64,000 bases of DNA from Streptomyces seoulensis. GTDB lineage: Bacteria; Actinomycetota; Actinomycetes; Streptomycetales; Streptomycetaceae. The translations under genes were made by a program, and so were the position numbers. The notes below the pieces were generated by a model. That model had not been told where the DNA came from. It saw only the letters and a program-made list of their open reading frames with translations, and did not search any database. Shown here piece by piece: positions 38,808-48,231 of the stretch (position 1 is the stretch's first letter; every line of letters starts with the position of its first letter). The stretch covers positions 8,078,353 to 8,142,352 of the forward strand of contig CP054936.1 of assembly GCA_013364255.1 (NCBI GenBank), read 5' to 3'.

Positions 38808-38871
38808 ACCACCACGATACGACCACCCCCACGCCCAAGCGAGCGAACAGACGGAAGAAGCGAGACACCTC

Positions 38872-39189
38872 ATGGACGACGAACCCCTCGAGGAGTGGGC
38901 GGCACGCCGAGACGAACGCCGCCCCGCACGAGGAGAGCGACGAGCTACTCCGCTGGGGGACCGCCCAGAGCAGGGCGCCCACGTCGACCCGGACGCCGCA
39001 CGCGCCATCCAGGAGTGGGACGGACACGAATGGACGCCGTCCGGAGTCGCCGAGGATCTGGCAACCGCCGCCGGTGAGACCGGCCAGGACGCCCCGGCCC
39101 GGGCCGAGCGGGTCACGCTTCCCGTATTCGGCAAGCTGCCGCCGATGCCCGAGCCATGGCGGCCGACCGAGGTCTTCCACCGGCCCTGA
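38872..39189 (+). CDS. Small acidic hypothetical protein (DUF6087-like)
   Basis: 105 residues beginning MDDEPLEEWAARRDERRPARG, a start I associate with the Streptomyces DUF6087 family, and ending with a Pro-rich tail (PVFGKLPPMPEPWRPTEVFHRP). Predicted soluble, charged and largely disordered, with a central IQEWDGHEWTPSGVAEDL motif. It sits 106 bp downstream of the TPR regulator and may be co-expressed. No function is known to me. Confidence 0.65.
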   Translation: MDDEPLEEWAARRDERRPARGERRATPLGDRPEQGAHVDPDAARAIQEWDGHEWTPSGVAEDLATAAGETGQDAPARAERVTLPVFGKLPPMPEPWRPTEVFHRP

Positions 39190-39194
39190 CCGGA

Positions 39195-39247
39195 CATGAC
39201 GAATCGGCCTCCACCGCCCGAAGGCAGTGGGGGCCGAGCGCGTCATG
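39195..39247. terminator. Extended hairpin after the DUF6087-like gene
   Basis: Outer arms CATGACG/CGTCATG (39195-39201, 39241-39247) and an inner, slightly imperfect CGGCC...GGCCG stem give a long stem-loop right after the stop at 39189. Confidence 0.6.
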
Positions 39248-39955
39248 GGTACTGCCGGCGTTGCCGGTCCAGTGCCATCGCCGACGGCGACGCGGAGAAA
39301 TGCACCAAATCCAGAAATGCGAAGGAATGTAGTGGACTGCTCACGGTCTGCTGAGGTCACATCTGTCGATCGAGCACCGCGGGATCTTCTGCGCTGACAC
39401 CCACACCTGTTGGCGGACCTGTCGGACGATTCGACATCGGAGAACGACAGCCCAGGAATGAGACAGGCATTGCATGGCCCGAGAGCGGCCGGCGCGGGCG
39501 GGCTCAGTCCTACCCGTGTCGGCGAGCCGTCCCGGAAACCCAGGACGGTCAACCACCGGACCCGCGGGTACCGGACGAGCAGGACGGCAGGAAGTGGGCG
39601 GAGAGATCTCATTCGGCATTTTCATCGGAGATACCGCAACCAAGGTCACACAACTGATCAAGGGACGCCTCAAGAGCCGCTTCACGCGTTCCGGCCGAGT
39701 CGACGGTCGACGGCATGCTTGACCAGGTCGCCCTGCCACAACGCCGAAGGCGCCGGCGGTCGTGGATCTGATGGGTGGAGGCGCACTGTGAAGGGGCCGG
39801 GCTCGCGGTGTTCCAAGCGCTCAACCTGAACGGTGAGTTCCCGGAGGCGGTCCGGCCCTACCAGGCTCTCGGGCGGCTTCGCTTGAAGTCTCGGGCAGGG
39901 AATCGTCCGGCGTCCGCGGAAACCCCGTGAGAACCCCCTGGGCCTGACGTCGATC
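39248..39955. other. About 700 bp without a supportable gene; lower G+C
   Basis: Visibly lower in G+C than its surroundings, especially 39290-39480. Frames here are short and lack Streptomyces codon bias. One plus-strand frame near 39597-39690 (GIFIGDTATKVTQLIKGRLKSRF) has a faint resemblance to IS200-type transposase C-termini, but too little to call. Probably decayed island DNA. Confidence 0.4.
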
Positions 39956-39996
39956 ACTGAGGACCGCCACCCGGCTTGCGGGTGGCGGCCCTCAGT
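39956..39996. terminator. Strong hairpin terminator upstream of gap 3' end
   Basis: A 10-bp inner stem (39964-39973 with 39979-39988), one mismatch, then 7 more pairs (39956-39962 with 39990-39996), loop GCTTG. It lies about 100 bases beyond the gap stop and probably terminates that gene. Confidence 0.75.
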
Positions 39997-40073
39997 GTGC
40001 GCCTCGGCTGTAGACACGAGCGCCGGTCAGGCTCAGTCCACAGGTGCTCAGCGGAACCCTGGGCAGCCCTGTC

Positions 40074-40106
40074 GTCGGCGCTCAGGGCGGCGGGATCAGA
40101 CCGCCG
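40074..40106 (+). repeat. Right copy of 33-bp imperfect direct repeat, at gap 3' end
   Basis: Matches 33969-34001 at 30 of 33 positions, in the same orientation. It covers the final codons and stop of gap. With the left copy it brackets the graspetide locus and its regulators (about 6.1 kb). Confidence 0.55.
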
Positions 40107-41541
40107 GGGCCGGGAAGGTCGGGTACTCGACGCCGGAGACGTGCTGCACGACGCGGATGACCTGGCAGGAGTAGCCGAACTCGTTGTCGTACCAGAGGTA
40201 GAGGATCGCGTTGTCGCCCTCCACCTTGGTCGCGCCGGCGTCCACGATCGAGGCGTGGCGCGAGCCGATGAAGTCGCTGGAGACCGCGTCGGGCGCGCTG
40301 ATGAAGTCGATCTGGCGCTTGAGCGGCGAGGTCAGCGACACCTCGCGCAGGTGGTCGAGGACCTCCTCGCGGGTGGTCTCGCGGGCCAGCTGGAGGTTGA
40401 GGATCGCGATCGAGACGTCCGGCACGGGCACGCGGATGGAGCTGCCCGTGATGCGCGCCTTCAGGTCGGGCAGCGCCTTGGCGACGGCGGAGGCGGCACC
40501 GGTCTCGGTGATCACCATGTTGAGCGGCGCGGAGCGGCCCCGGCGCTCGGACTTGTGGTAATTGTCCAGCAGGTTCTGGTCGTTGGTGAACGAGTGGACG
40601 GTCTCCACGTGGCCGCGCCGCACGCCGAACTCGTCGTCCATCGCCTTCAGCGGCGGCACGATCGCGTTGGTGGTGCAGGAGGCGCAGGACATGATCCGCT
40701 CGTCCGGCTTGATCGTGTCGTGGTTGACGCCGTGCACGATGTTGGGGACGTCGCCCTTGCCCGGCGCGGTCAGGACGACCTTGTCGATGCCGGGCCGCAG
40801 GTGCTTGGACAGGCCCTCGCGGTCGCGCCACTTGCCCGTGTTGTCGATCAGGATGGCGTCCTTGATGCCGTACGCCGTGTAGTCCACCGACGTCGGGTCG
40901 TCGGCGTAGATCACCCGGATCTCGTTGCCGTTGGCGACGATCGTGCTGGCGTCCTCGTCGACGGTGATCGTGCCCTGGAACTGGCCGTGGATGGAGTCGC
41001 GGCGCAGCAGCGAGGCCCGCTTGACGATGTCCCGGTCGCCGCCGCCGCGGACGACGATCGCGCGCAGCCGCAGCCCGTTGCCCGAGCCGGACTTCTCGAT
41101 CAGCAGCCGGGCGACGAGACGACCGATGCGGCCGAAGCCGTAGAGGACGACGTCGCGGCCCTCGCGCCGGTCGATCTTGTTGCCGCCGGTGGCGCCGGCG
41201 ACGGCCTCGGCGGTGAACTCGGCCACCGACAGACCGCGGTCGTCGGCCCGGTAGGTGGCCGCCAGCATGCCGATGTCGATCTGCGAGGGGCCCAGGTCGA
41301 GCGTGGTGAGGGTCTCCAGGAACGGCAGCGTCTCGGTCACCGACAGCTCCGCGCCGGCGATCTGCCGGGCGAAACGGTGGGTCTTGAGGATGCTCACCAC
41401 CGACTTGTTCACCAGCGAGCGGCTGTGCAGCAGGACGGTGACGTCCCGCTCGCGGTGCAGCTTGCCGATCATCGGGATCATCGACTCCGCGATCTCCTCG
41501 CGGTGCTTCCAGTTGGTGAACGAGTCGTCGTTGACAGTCAC
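40096..41541 (-). CDS. gap: Glyceraldehyde-3-phosphate dehydrogenase, long form
   Basis: Interconverts glyceraldehyde 3-phosphate and 1,3-bisphosphoglycerate. At 481 residues it has an N-terminal extension of about 128 residues before the Rossmann motif YGFGRIGRL (134-142). The catalytic Cys289 is in SCASCTTNA, and GKGDVPNIVHGVN and WYDNEFGYSCQVI are conserved. This long form occurs in Streptomyces alongside the usual 335-residue enzyme. Start is GTG at 41539-41541 with a weak GAAAGAG upstream; a minus-strand TAGCAT (41573-41578) could be the -10 box. Confidence 0.92.
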   Translation of the reverse strand: MTVNDDSFTNWKHREEIAESMIPMIGKLHRERDVTVLLHSRSLVNKSVVSILKTHRFARQIAGAELSVTETLPFLETLTTLDLGPSQIDIGMLAATYRADDRGLSVAEFTAEAVAGATGGNKIDRREGRDVVLYGFGRIGRLVARLLIEKSGSGNGLRLRAIVVRGGGDRDIVKRASLLRRDSIHGQFQGTITVDEDASTIVANGNEIRVIYADDPTSVDYTAYGIKDAILIDNTGKWRDREGLSKHLRPGIDKVVLTAPGKGDVPNIVHGVNHDTIKPDERIMSCASCTTNAIVPPLKAMDDEFGVRRGHVETVHSFTNDQNLLDNYHKSERRGRSAPLNMVITETGAASAVAKALPDLKARITGSSIRVPVPDVSIAILNLQLARETTREEVLDHLREVSLTSPLKRQIDFISAPDAVSSDFIGSRHASIVDAGATKVEGDNAILYLWYDNEFGYSCQVIRVVQHVSGVEYPTFPAPAV

Positions 41542-41780
41542 AGGTTTCTCTTTCGAGCTAGGTGGCGCTCATATGCTAACGCCCTGTCGAGTCGATCATC
41601 ACACCGGCCCCTGGATCGGGTCGCGCGCCCCGGGGCACGGGTCGCGGGCGCGCGGCGGAAACGGTCCGCTCCCGCGGGTTTCCGCGGCCCGGGCCGCCCT
41701 CTCGGGCCGAGGGTTTGGCACGGCCGACCACCGTGGGTTAAGAAGACGCCAGCGACTGGACAAGGCTGGGGGGAAGGGCT

Positions 41781-42842
41781 GTGACACGGCCGGAGGGGTC
41801 CGACGAGTTTCTGGCGGGGTACACCCGCATCCTGGCCGACGTGTGCGCCACCGGCCGCCGGCTCACCCGGGACGAGCTGGAGGCCCTGCGCGGCCAGGGG
41901 GAGCGCGCGGCGGAGGCCGGACACGGGCTGCGCACGCTCATACGCCGGCACCTGGCCGAGACACGGGCGTTCGCGCCCGACCTGGCGGCCGCCGGCGTCG
42001 ACCGGGTCCTGGCCGCCGTCGAACAGGCCGTCGACGCGTTCGCCGAGGGGCACGAGCGGGCCCAGAAGTTCGCCATGCGCCAGGAGGAGGCCGACCGCCG
42101 GGAGTTCATCGACGACCTCCTCTACGGACGCAGCGACCTCGGCCGGCTGGCGGAGCGCGCCGAACGCTACGGCCTGCTCTTCTCCCGCGCCCACGCGGTC
42201 GCGGTCGCCCAGGGCGCGCGGCCCGTCGACGACACCCACCCGGCCACCCGGGACGTCGAGACGTCGCTGCTCGGCCGGTTCGGCGACCGCCGCATCCTGC
42301 TCACCACCAAGGACGGCCGGCTCGTCTGCGTGGCCCCGGGCGACCAGGACGACGTCCTCGCGTTCTTCGCCAAGCACGCCTACGCCGCCACCGACGGCGG
42401 CCGGGTCGCCATCGGACGCTCCCACCCGGGCGCCGGGGGAGTGGTCCACTCCTACGAGGAGGCGCTCAACGCCCTCGAACTCGCCGACCGCCTCGAACTC
42501 GGCGAGCCCGTGCTGCGCGCGGCGGACCTCCTGGTGTATCCGGTGCTGACCCGCGACCGGCAGGCCATGGCCGACCTCGTCCAGGACACCCTCGGCCCGC
42601 TCAAGGGCGCCCGCGGCGGACCCCGGCCGCTGCTGGACACGCTCACCGCCTACTTCGACGCCGGCTGCACGGCCGCTGAGGCCGCGCGCCGCCTCAGCCT
42701 CAGCGTGCGCGCCTTCACCTACCGCCTGGAACGCATCCACCAGCTGACCGGCGCCGATCCGGCCGACCCCGTGCACCGCTACCGGCTCCAGACGGCGGTG
42801 ATCGGCGCCCGCCTGCTGGGCTGGCCGGACACCGAGGTATGA
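41781..42842 (+). CDS. PucR/CdaR-family transcriptional regulator
   Basis: A 353-residue regulator with a helical N-terminal half (RsbR-like, HLAETRAFAPDLAAAGVDRVLAAVEQAVDAFAEGHERAQ), a GGDEF-like middle (about 130-260) and the C-terminal PucR helix-turn-helix (LLDTLTAYFDAGCTAAEAARRLSLSVRAFTYRLERIHQLTG). Begins at GTG 41781 after GGGGGGAAGGG. It is divergent from gap and could regulate it, but the target is unknown. A hairpin follows the stop. Confidence 0.88.
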   Translation: MTRPEGSDEFLAGYTRILADVCATGRRLTRDELEALRGQGERAAEAGHGLRTLIRRHLAETRAFAPDLAAAGVDRVLAAVEQAVDAFAEGHERAQKFAMRQEEADRREFIDDLLYGRSDLGRLAERAERYGLLFSRAHAVAVAQGARPVDDTHPATRDVETSLLGRFGDRRILLTTKDGRLVCVAPGDQDDVLAFFAKHAYAATDGGRVAIGRSHPGAGGVVHSYEEALNALELADRLELGEPVLRAADLLVYPVLTRDRQAMADLVQDTLGPLKGARGGPRPLLDTLTAYFDAGCTAAEAARRLSLSVRAFTYRLERIHQLTGADPADPVHRYRLQTAVIGARLLGWPDTEV

Positions 42843-42848
42843 GGTGAC

Positions 42849-42870
42849 GCCGGCCCGACTGGGGGCCGGC
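42849..42870 (+). terminator. Hairpin terminator after the PucR regulator
   Basis: 8-bp GC stem (42849-42856 with 42863-42870), six bases past the stop codon. Confidence 0.55.
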
Positions 42871-43527
42871 CGCCGCCGCGGCGGGGGAGCGCGGGCGAAG
42901 AGCGCGAGCGTGAACGGAGTCCGGGCGAACGCGGGCCGAGACGTACCGCCCGGCCGCAGCCGGGTGCGCCGCCGCCTCCGGCGCAGGAACCGACCGGGCC
43001 GCCCGCGACGCCCCTCAACCGGACCGCCCGCGACGCCGCACCCGCGCCCGCCCGCTTTCGCACCGCCGCCCCGCACCGCAGTCCTGTCTGCTCGCCACAC
43101 CCGGTCGGCCGGCCCTCCGTTCGTCCCGCCCGGTCGCCATGTCTCGCTGCCGGCGGGCCGGGAACACGAACCGCCGCAGCCCGGGCACCGCGGCGCGAAC
43201 GACGCACCGCCGCCGCACCGAACGCCCCACGGCGCGCTCCCTGGGCCCCGGCCGCCCGGCGGGACCCGCGCGGCCGGCCCCCCGCCGGCCCATTGGGCCG
43301 TCACTCCGCTGACCCCGTACGACGCGCGGCCCGGGCCGACCGGTGCGAGCCTGGTGCGGGACGGACGGACCGTCCCGCGCCGGGCGGCGCCCGTCGCGGA
43401 CCCGCACGGCCGCCGTTCCCGTCGACGACCCCTCCGGCCGCGGCGCGGCCCGCGGGTCCACCGGCTTTCGCCACGTCCGCCCGACGAGCCGCGGCCCGGG
43501 CCGCCGCCCCGGACGAGGAAAGGTGCG
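42871..43527. other. About 660 bp intergenic region, nothing recognised
   Basis: Extremely GC-rich, with open frames on both strands only because stop codons are rare. None has a start with a ribosome site or recognisable protein features. A short imperfect direct repeat (CCGCCCGCGACGCC at about 42998 and 43023) is present. It may hold the promoter of the hemerythrin operon. Confidence 0.4.
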
Positions 43528-44069
43528 ATGGACGCCATCGAGCTGCTGGAACACGACCACCGCAGGGCGGAGCAACTGTTCCGCGACCACCGCGCCGCGG
43601 CCTCCGCGACCCAGCGGCGCGCGGTGATCGAGCTGACCGTCCGCGAGCTGTCCCAGCACGCGGCGCTCGAGGAGATGATGGTCTACCCGCTGGCCCGGAA
43701 GGTCCTCCCGGACGGCTCGCGCAAGATCGACGAATGCCTGAGCGACCACCTCGCCGTCAAGAAGCTGCTCCTCGCCCTCGACCGGCTGCCGCCCGGAGAC
43801 GACCGCGAGGGCGACCTGATGATCCAGCTCGGGCGCGAGTTCGACGCGCACGTGCGCGAGGAGGAGGGCGCACTGCTGCCCGAGCTGCGCGAGCACGTCT
43901 CCCCGCAGAACCTGGCCGAGCTGGGGCGGCTCCTCGACCAAGGCAGGCACGCCGCCCCGACCCGCCCCCACCCGAACGCCCCCGACCACCCCCCGGCGCT
44001 GACGGTGCTCGGCCCGGTGGCCGCCGCCTACGACCGATTCCGCGACCGTCTCCAGGGAAGGCCGAGCAC

Positions 44070-44073
<4 letters not shown>
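43528..44073 (+). CDS. Hemerythrin-domain protein
   Basis: 181 residues, with the HHE pattern of a di-iron hemerythrin: H-D-H at 9-11 (LLEHDHRRAEQLF), HxxxE in SQHAALEEMMVYPL, H in LSDHLAVKKLL and HVREEEGALLPEL. Such proteins bind oxygen or nitric oxide, or sense redox state. ATG at 43528 follows GAGGAAAGG. The stop overlaps the ATG of the hydrogenase-like gene (ATGA), so it heads a redox operon. Confidence 0.88.
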
Positions 44074-45179
<1,106 letters not shown>

Positions 45180-45278
45180 CCTCGCATACCGCTCCACCTC
45201 GACCCCCGCGACGCCGGGGCAACGGCGAAACTCTCACCACCACCCACACCCCCACCTACGGAGCGTGAGGAGCGGATC

Positions 45279-45485
45279 ATGGGCACGATCAGAGTCGGCC
45301 GCCCCGACGTGCGGCCCGACACACCCAGTCACGTCATGGGACTGCACGAGGGCAACAAGGGCCCCAGCCACCGGCAGCAGGGCCACCACAAGGACGGCAC
45401 GTCCGACGCGCGCCGCTCCACCGGCATCCACTGGAAGAAGCACAACGCGATCTCCAAGACCATGCCGAACATCTCGCCCGCCTGA
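45279..45485 (+). CDS. Small hypothetical protein with RRSTGI motif
   Basis: 68 residues, hydrophilic, rich in His, Gly and Arg (HVMGLHEGNKGPSHRQQGHH then KDGTSDARRSTGIHWKKHNAISKTMPNISPA). ATG at 45279 follows GTGAGGAG. The conserved-looking GNKGP and RRSTGI blocks suggest a genuine family tied to the preceding hydrogenase-like subunit. Function unknown. Confidence 0.7.
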   Translation: MGTIRVGRPDVRPDTPSHVMGLHEGNKGPSHRQQGHHKDGTSDARRSTGIHWKKHNAISKTMPNISPA

Positions 45486-45531
45486 CAGCGGACTCGGCAC
45501 AGGGCCGGACAGCGGAGAGGAAGGAACGGGG

Positions 45532-45678
45532 ATGAGAGCCAAACAGGTGCTGACGGCGGAGGCCGCCGTGATCGGCGGGCTGGTGCTGGCCGTGCTCGTC
45601 AAGGAACTGCCCGGCATCGTGCGGGAGATCAGGATCTGGCGGATGGTCGGCGTCCGCCCGCGTCCCGGCCACGCCTGA
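45532..45678 (+). CDS. Very small membrane protein (DUF6893-like)
   Basis: 48 residues: one membrane helix (about 8-26, AEAAVIGGLVLAVLVKELPG) followed by a basic cytoplasmic tail IVREIRIWRMVGVRPRPGHA. The L-P-x-I-x-R-x-I-R-x-x-R-M pattern matches small Streptomyces proteins grouped as DUF6893. ATG at 45532 follows AGAGGAAGGAACGGGG. Same operon orientation as its neighbours. Function unknown. Confidence 0.65.
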   Translation: MRAKQVLTAEAAVIGGLVLAVLVKELPGIVREIRIWRMVGVRPRPGHA

Positions 45679-45730
45679 TCCGTACGCACGTGCCACCAAT
45701 CCGCCCGGGCGGCGGAGACGGATTCCCCGC

Positions 45731-47383
45731 GTGAGGGATCAAGAGAAGGACCGGAGCGCACCGCGGACGCCGCCGCGCCTTTCACTGGGTGCGCTGAGCG
45801 GGGTACTGGCCGGGTGCGCGGCACTGGCGGTGGCCGAACTGGCGGCCGCGGGAGTGCGCCCGCAGGCCGGACCGGTCGTCGCGGTGGGGGGCGCGGCCAT
45901 CGACCGCACCCCCGCCGCGGTGAAGGACTGGGCGATCCGCCACTTCGGCACGGACGACAAACTCGTCCTGCGGCTCGGCATCCTGGCCGTGCTCGCCCTG
46001 CTGGCAGTGGCGCTCGGCATGCTGGCGACGCGGCACCGGCGGCTGGGGGCCGCGGGAGTCCTGAGCTTCGGACTGATCGGAGCACTGGCCGCCACCGGCC
46101 GGCCCGACTCGGTCGGCCCCACCGACGCACTCCCGTCCGTGGCCGGCGCCCTGGCCGGCGCGCTGCTCCTGTACACCCTGACCGGCTCGCTCCGCCCCGC
46201 CCCGGCGCTCCCCGAACCGGACACCCGGCCCGACCCCGGAACCGAATCCGGGCCGCAGCCCGAGCCCGATCCCCACCCCGAGGCCCCTCAGGGATGGGAC
46301 CGCAGGGGTTTCGTCCTCAAGGCCACCACCGCCGCGGCGGCCTCCGCGGCCGTGGGGCTCGCGGGGCGCTCGCTGAGCGGCGTGCGCGGCCGCGACGCGG
46401 ACCTCTCCCGCGAGCGGATCGCGCTCCCGCGCCCCGGCTCGCCGGCCCGCCCGGTGCCCGCGCGGGCCGGGCTGCGCGTCGACGGCGTCAGCCCGTTCAC
46501 CACCCCGAACCGCGACTTCTACCGCGTGGACACCGCACTGGTCGTGCCCAAGGTCGACGCGACCCGGTGGCGGCTGCGCGTCCACGGCGCGGGAGTGCGC
46601 CGGCCGGCCACCTACTCCTTCGACGACCTGCTGCGCCGGGAACTGATCGAACGCGACATCACCCTGACCTGCGTGTCGAACGAGGTCGGCGGCCCCTACG
46701 TGGGCAACGCCCGCTGGACCGGCGTACGGCTGGCCGATCTGCTCACCGAGTGCGGGGTGCGGCCGCCCTCCACCGGCGGCCCCGCCGACCAGCTCGTGGC
46801 CCGCTCGGTGGACGGCATGACGCTCGGCACCCCGGTGGAAGAGGTGCTGGACGGCCGTGACGCGATGCTCGCGCTCGGCATGAACGGCGAGCCACTGCCG
46901 TTCGCACACGGCTTCCCGGTCCGGATGGTGGTCCCCGGCCTGTACGGCTACGTCTCCGCCTGCAAGTGGATCGAGGACATCGAGCTGACCACCTTCGCCG
47001 CCTACGACTCCTACTGGGTCAAGCGCGGCTGGGCGAAGCGGGCGCCCATCAAGACCGGGTCGCGGATCGACACCCCCAAGCCGTTCGCCCGGCCCGCGAC
47101 CGGCACGGTCATGGTGGCCGGCGTCGCCTGGGCCCAGCACCGGGGCATCGACAGGGTCGAGGTACGGGTCGACGACGGCCCCTGGCAGCAGGCGCACCTG
47201 GCCGCCGAGGACACCCGCGACACCTGGCGCCAGTGGTCGTTCCCCTGGCAGGCCGCCAAGGGCGGTCACACCCTCACCGTCCGCGCCACCGACCGCACCG
47301 GACGGGTCCAGACCGAGCAGCGCGCCCGCACCATCCCCGACGGCGCGAGCGGATGGCACTCGGTCGTCGTCACCGTCGAATGA
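45731..47383 (+). CDS. Membrane molybdopterin-dependent oxidoreductase (sulfite-oxidase fold)
   Basis: A 550-residue protein with N-terminal membrane helices (about 17-41, 76-96, 103-120 and 135-155), an acidic Pro-rich linker, a Tat-like RRGFVLKATTAAAASAAVGLAG segment (about 191-212), then an oxidoreductase molybdopterin-binding domain (about 255-430) with the Moco-ligating Cys in TLTCVSNEVGG, and a C-terminal Ig-like Mo-co dimerisation domain (about 450-550). Substrate unknown; homologues oxidise sulfite or reduce oxidised methionine. GTG start at 45731. It is convergent with rskA across a strong terminator. Confidence 0.9.
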   Translation: MRDQEKDRSAPRTPPRLSLGALSGVLAGCAALAVAELAAAGVRPQAGPVVAVGGAAIDRTPAAVKDWAIRHFGTDDKLVLRLGILAVLALLAVALGMLATRHRRLGAAGVLSFGLIGALAATGRPDSVGPTDALPSVAGALAGALLLYTLTGSLRPAPALPEPDTRPDPGTESGPQPEPDPHPEAPQGWDRRGFVLKATTAAAASAAVGLAGRSLSGVRGRDADLSRERIALPRPGSPARPVPARAGLRVDGVSPFTTPNRDFYRVDTALVVPKVDATRWRLRVHGAGVRRPATYSFDDLLRRELIERDITLTCVSNEVGGPYVGNARWTGVRLADLLTECGVRPPSTGGPADQLVARSVDGMTLGTPVEEVLDGRDAMLALGMNGEPLPFAHGFPVRMVVPGLYGYVSACKWIEDIELTTFAAYDSYWVKRGWAKRAPIKTGSRIDTPKPFARPATGTVMVAGVAWAQHRGIDRVEVRVDDGPWQQAHLAAEDTRDTWRQWSFPWQAAKGGHTLTVRATDRTGRVQTEQRARTIPDGASGWHSVVVTVE

Positions 47384-47432
47384 CGGACGGCTCCTCACCC
47401 GAAGGCCGCACGGCCCACGGAACCAGGAGCAG

Positions 47433-47464
47433 GAGGGGGCCCGCCGGTCACGGCGGGCCCCCTC
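47433..47464. terminator. Bidirectional hairpin terminator
   Basis: 14-bp perfect arms (47433-47446, 47451-47464) with a GTCA loop, between the convergent molybdoenzyme and rskA genes. Confidence 0.85.
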
Positions 47465-47481
47465 GTTCGTCGTCCCCGCCG

Positions 47482-48231
47482 TCAGGCGGGCATCCCCAGC
47501 AGGGCGATGGGCGCGGTCGTCGGCCGCCGGGACCCGCCCGCCGGCTCCACGGTGATCCCGACCCCGGAAGCGCCGTCGACGGCGCCCCGCATCAGCACGG
47601 TCTGCGTGCTGCGGCCGGGGTCCATCAGGCCCGCCGAGCGCATCGTCCCGCCGTCGTCGAACCACAGCTGGTAGACCTTGCCGCTGGGCGGCTCCGGCAT
47701 CCCGGAGGCCATGAAGACCGCCCGGTCGCGGCCCGCCGAGACCACCAGGGTGCCCGCGCCGCCGGCCACCCGCACCGAGCGGGTGCGCGCGTCCGGCGCG
47801 GCCAGCACTCCCGCCACCTGCTCGGCCTGCCGCTCCGCCCGGGCCGCGTCGTGCCGGGCGTCCTGCGCCCGCTCGTACTGCCACACCGCCGTACCGCCGA
47901 AGGCCGTCGCCGCGGCCACGCACGCGGCCAGCGCCCACCGGGCCGCGCCGCGCCCGCGCGCCGCCCCGCGCCGTACCCGCTCAAGCGGTGCGGCGCTCGG
48001 CGGGACCTGGCGCACGGTGCCGATGCGGTGCAGCACCCGCTCGCGCATCTCGGGCCGGGCCGGCGCCGAGGAGGCCAGCGCCAGCCGGGCCGCCGTGGCC
48101 GCGAACTCCCCGACCTCCTGCGCGCACGAGGCGCAGCCCGCCAGATGACGTTCGAAGGCGGCCCGTTCGTCGTCGGGCAGCGCGTGCAGCGCGTAGGCGC
48201 CGGTCATGCTGTGCAGGTCCATGGTGGTCAT
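47482..48231 (-). CDS. rskA: Anti-sigma-K factor, RskA family
   Basis: 249 residues. The N-terminal zinc-associated anti-sigma motif has His29, Cys33 and Cys36 (HLAGCASC), one membrane helix lies about 97-116, and the extracytoplasmic C-terminal RskA domain includes AVFMASGMPEPPSGKVYQLWF and ITVEPAGGSRRPT. It sequesters the cognate sigma factor at the membrane until regulated proteolysis. Start overlaps the sigK stop as ATGA. Confidence 0.92.
   Translation of the reverse strand: MTTMDLHSMTGAYALHALPDDERAAFERHLAGCASCAQEVGEFAATAARLALASSAPARPEMRERVLHRIGTVRQVPPSAAPLERVRRGAARGRGAARWALAACVAAATAFGGTAVWQYERAQDARHDAARAERQAEQVAGVLAAPDARTRSVRVAGGAGTLVVSAGRDRAVFMASGMPEPPSGKVYQLWFDDGGTMRSAGLMDPGRSTQTVLMRGAVDGASGVGITVEPAGGSRRPTTAPIALLGMPA

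Noticed and set aside
39474..39722. 82-residue plus-strand frame resembling the end of an IS200 transposase
   Set aside because: Similarity is limited to about 20 residues and the first half is Pro/Gly-rich filler; not enough to call even a pseudogene.
42844..43527. In-frame N-terminal extension of the hemerythrin and opposing minus-strand frames
   Set aside because: Arg/Pro-rich low-complexity translations without a ribosome site; the hemerythrin starts properly at 43528 after GAGGAAAGG.
45180..45278. Possible remnant of a hydrogenase large subunit after the small subunit
   Set aside because: Only 99 bp; no large-subunit motif (RGxE or DPCxxC) is visible in any frame.
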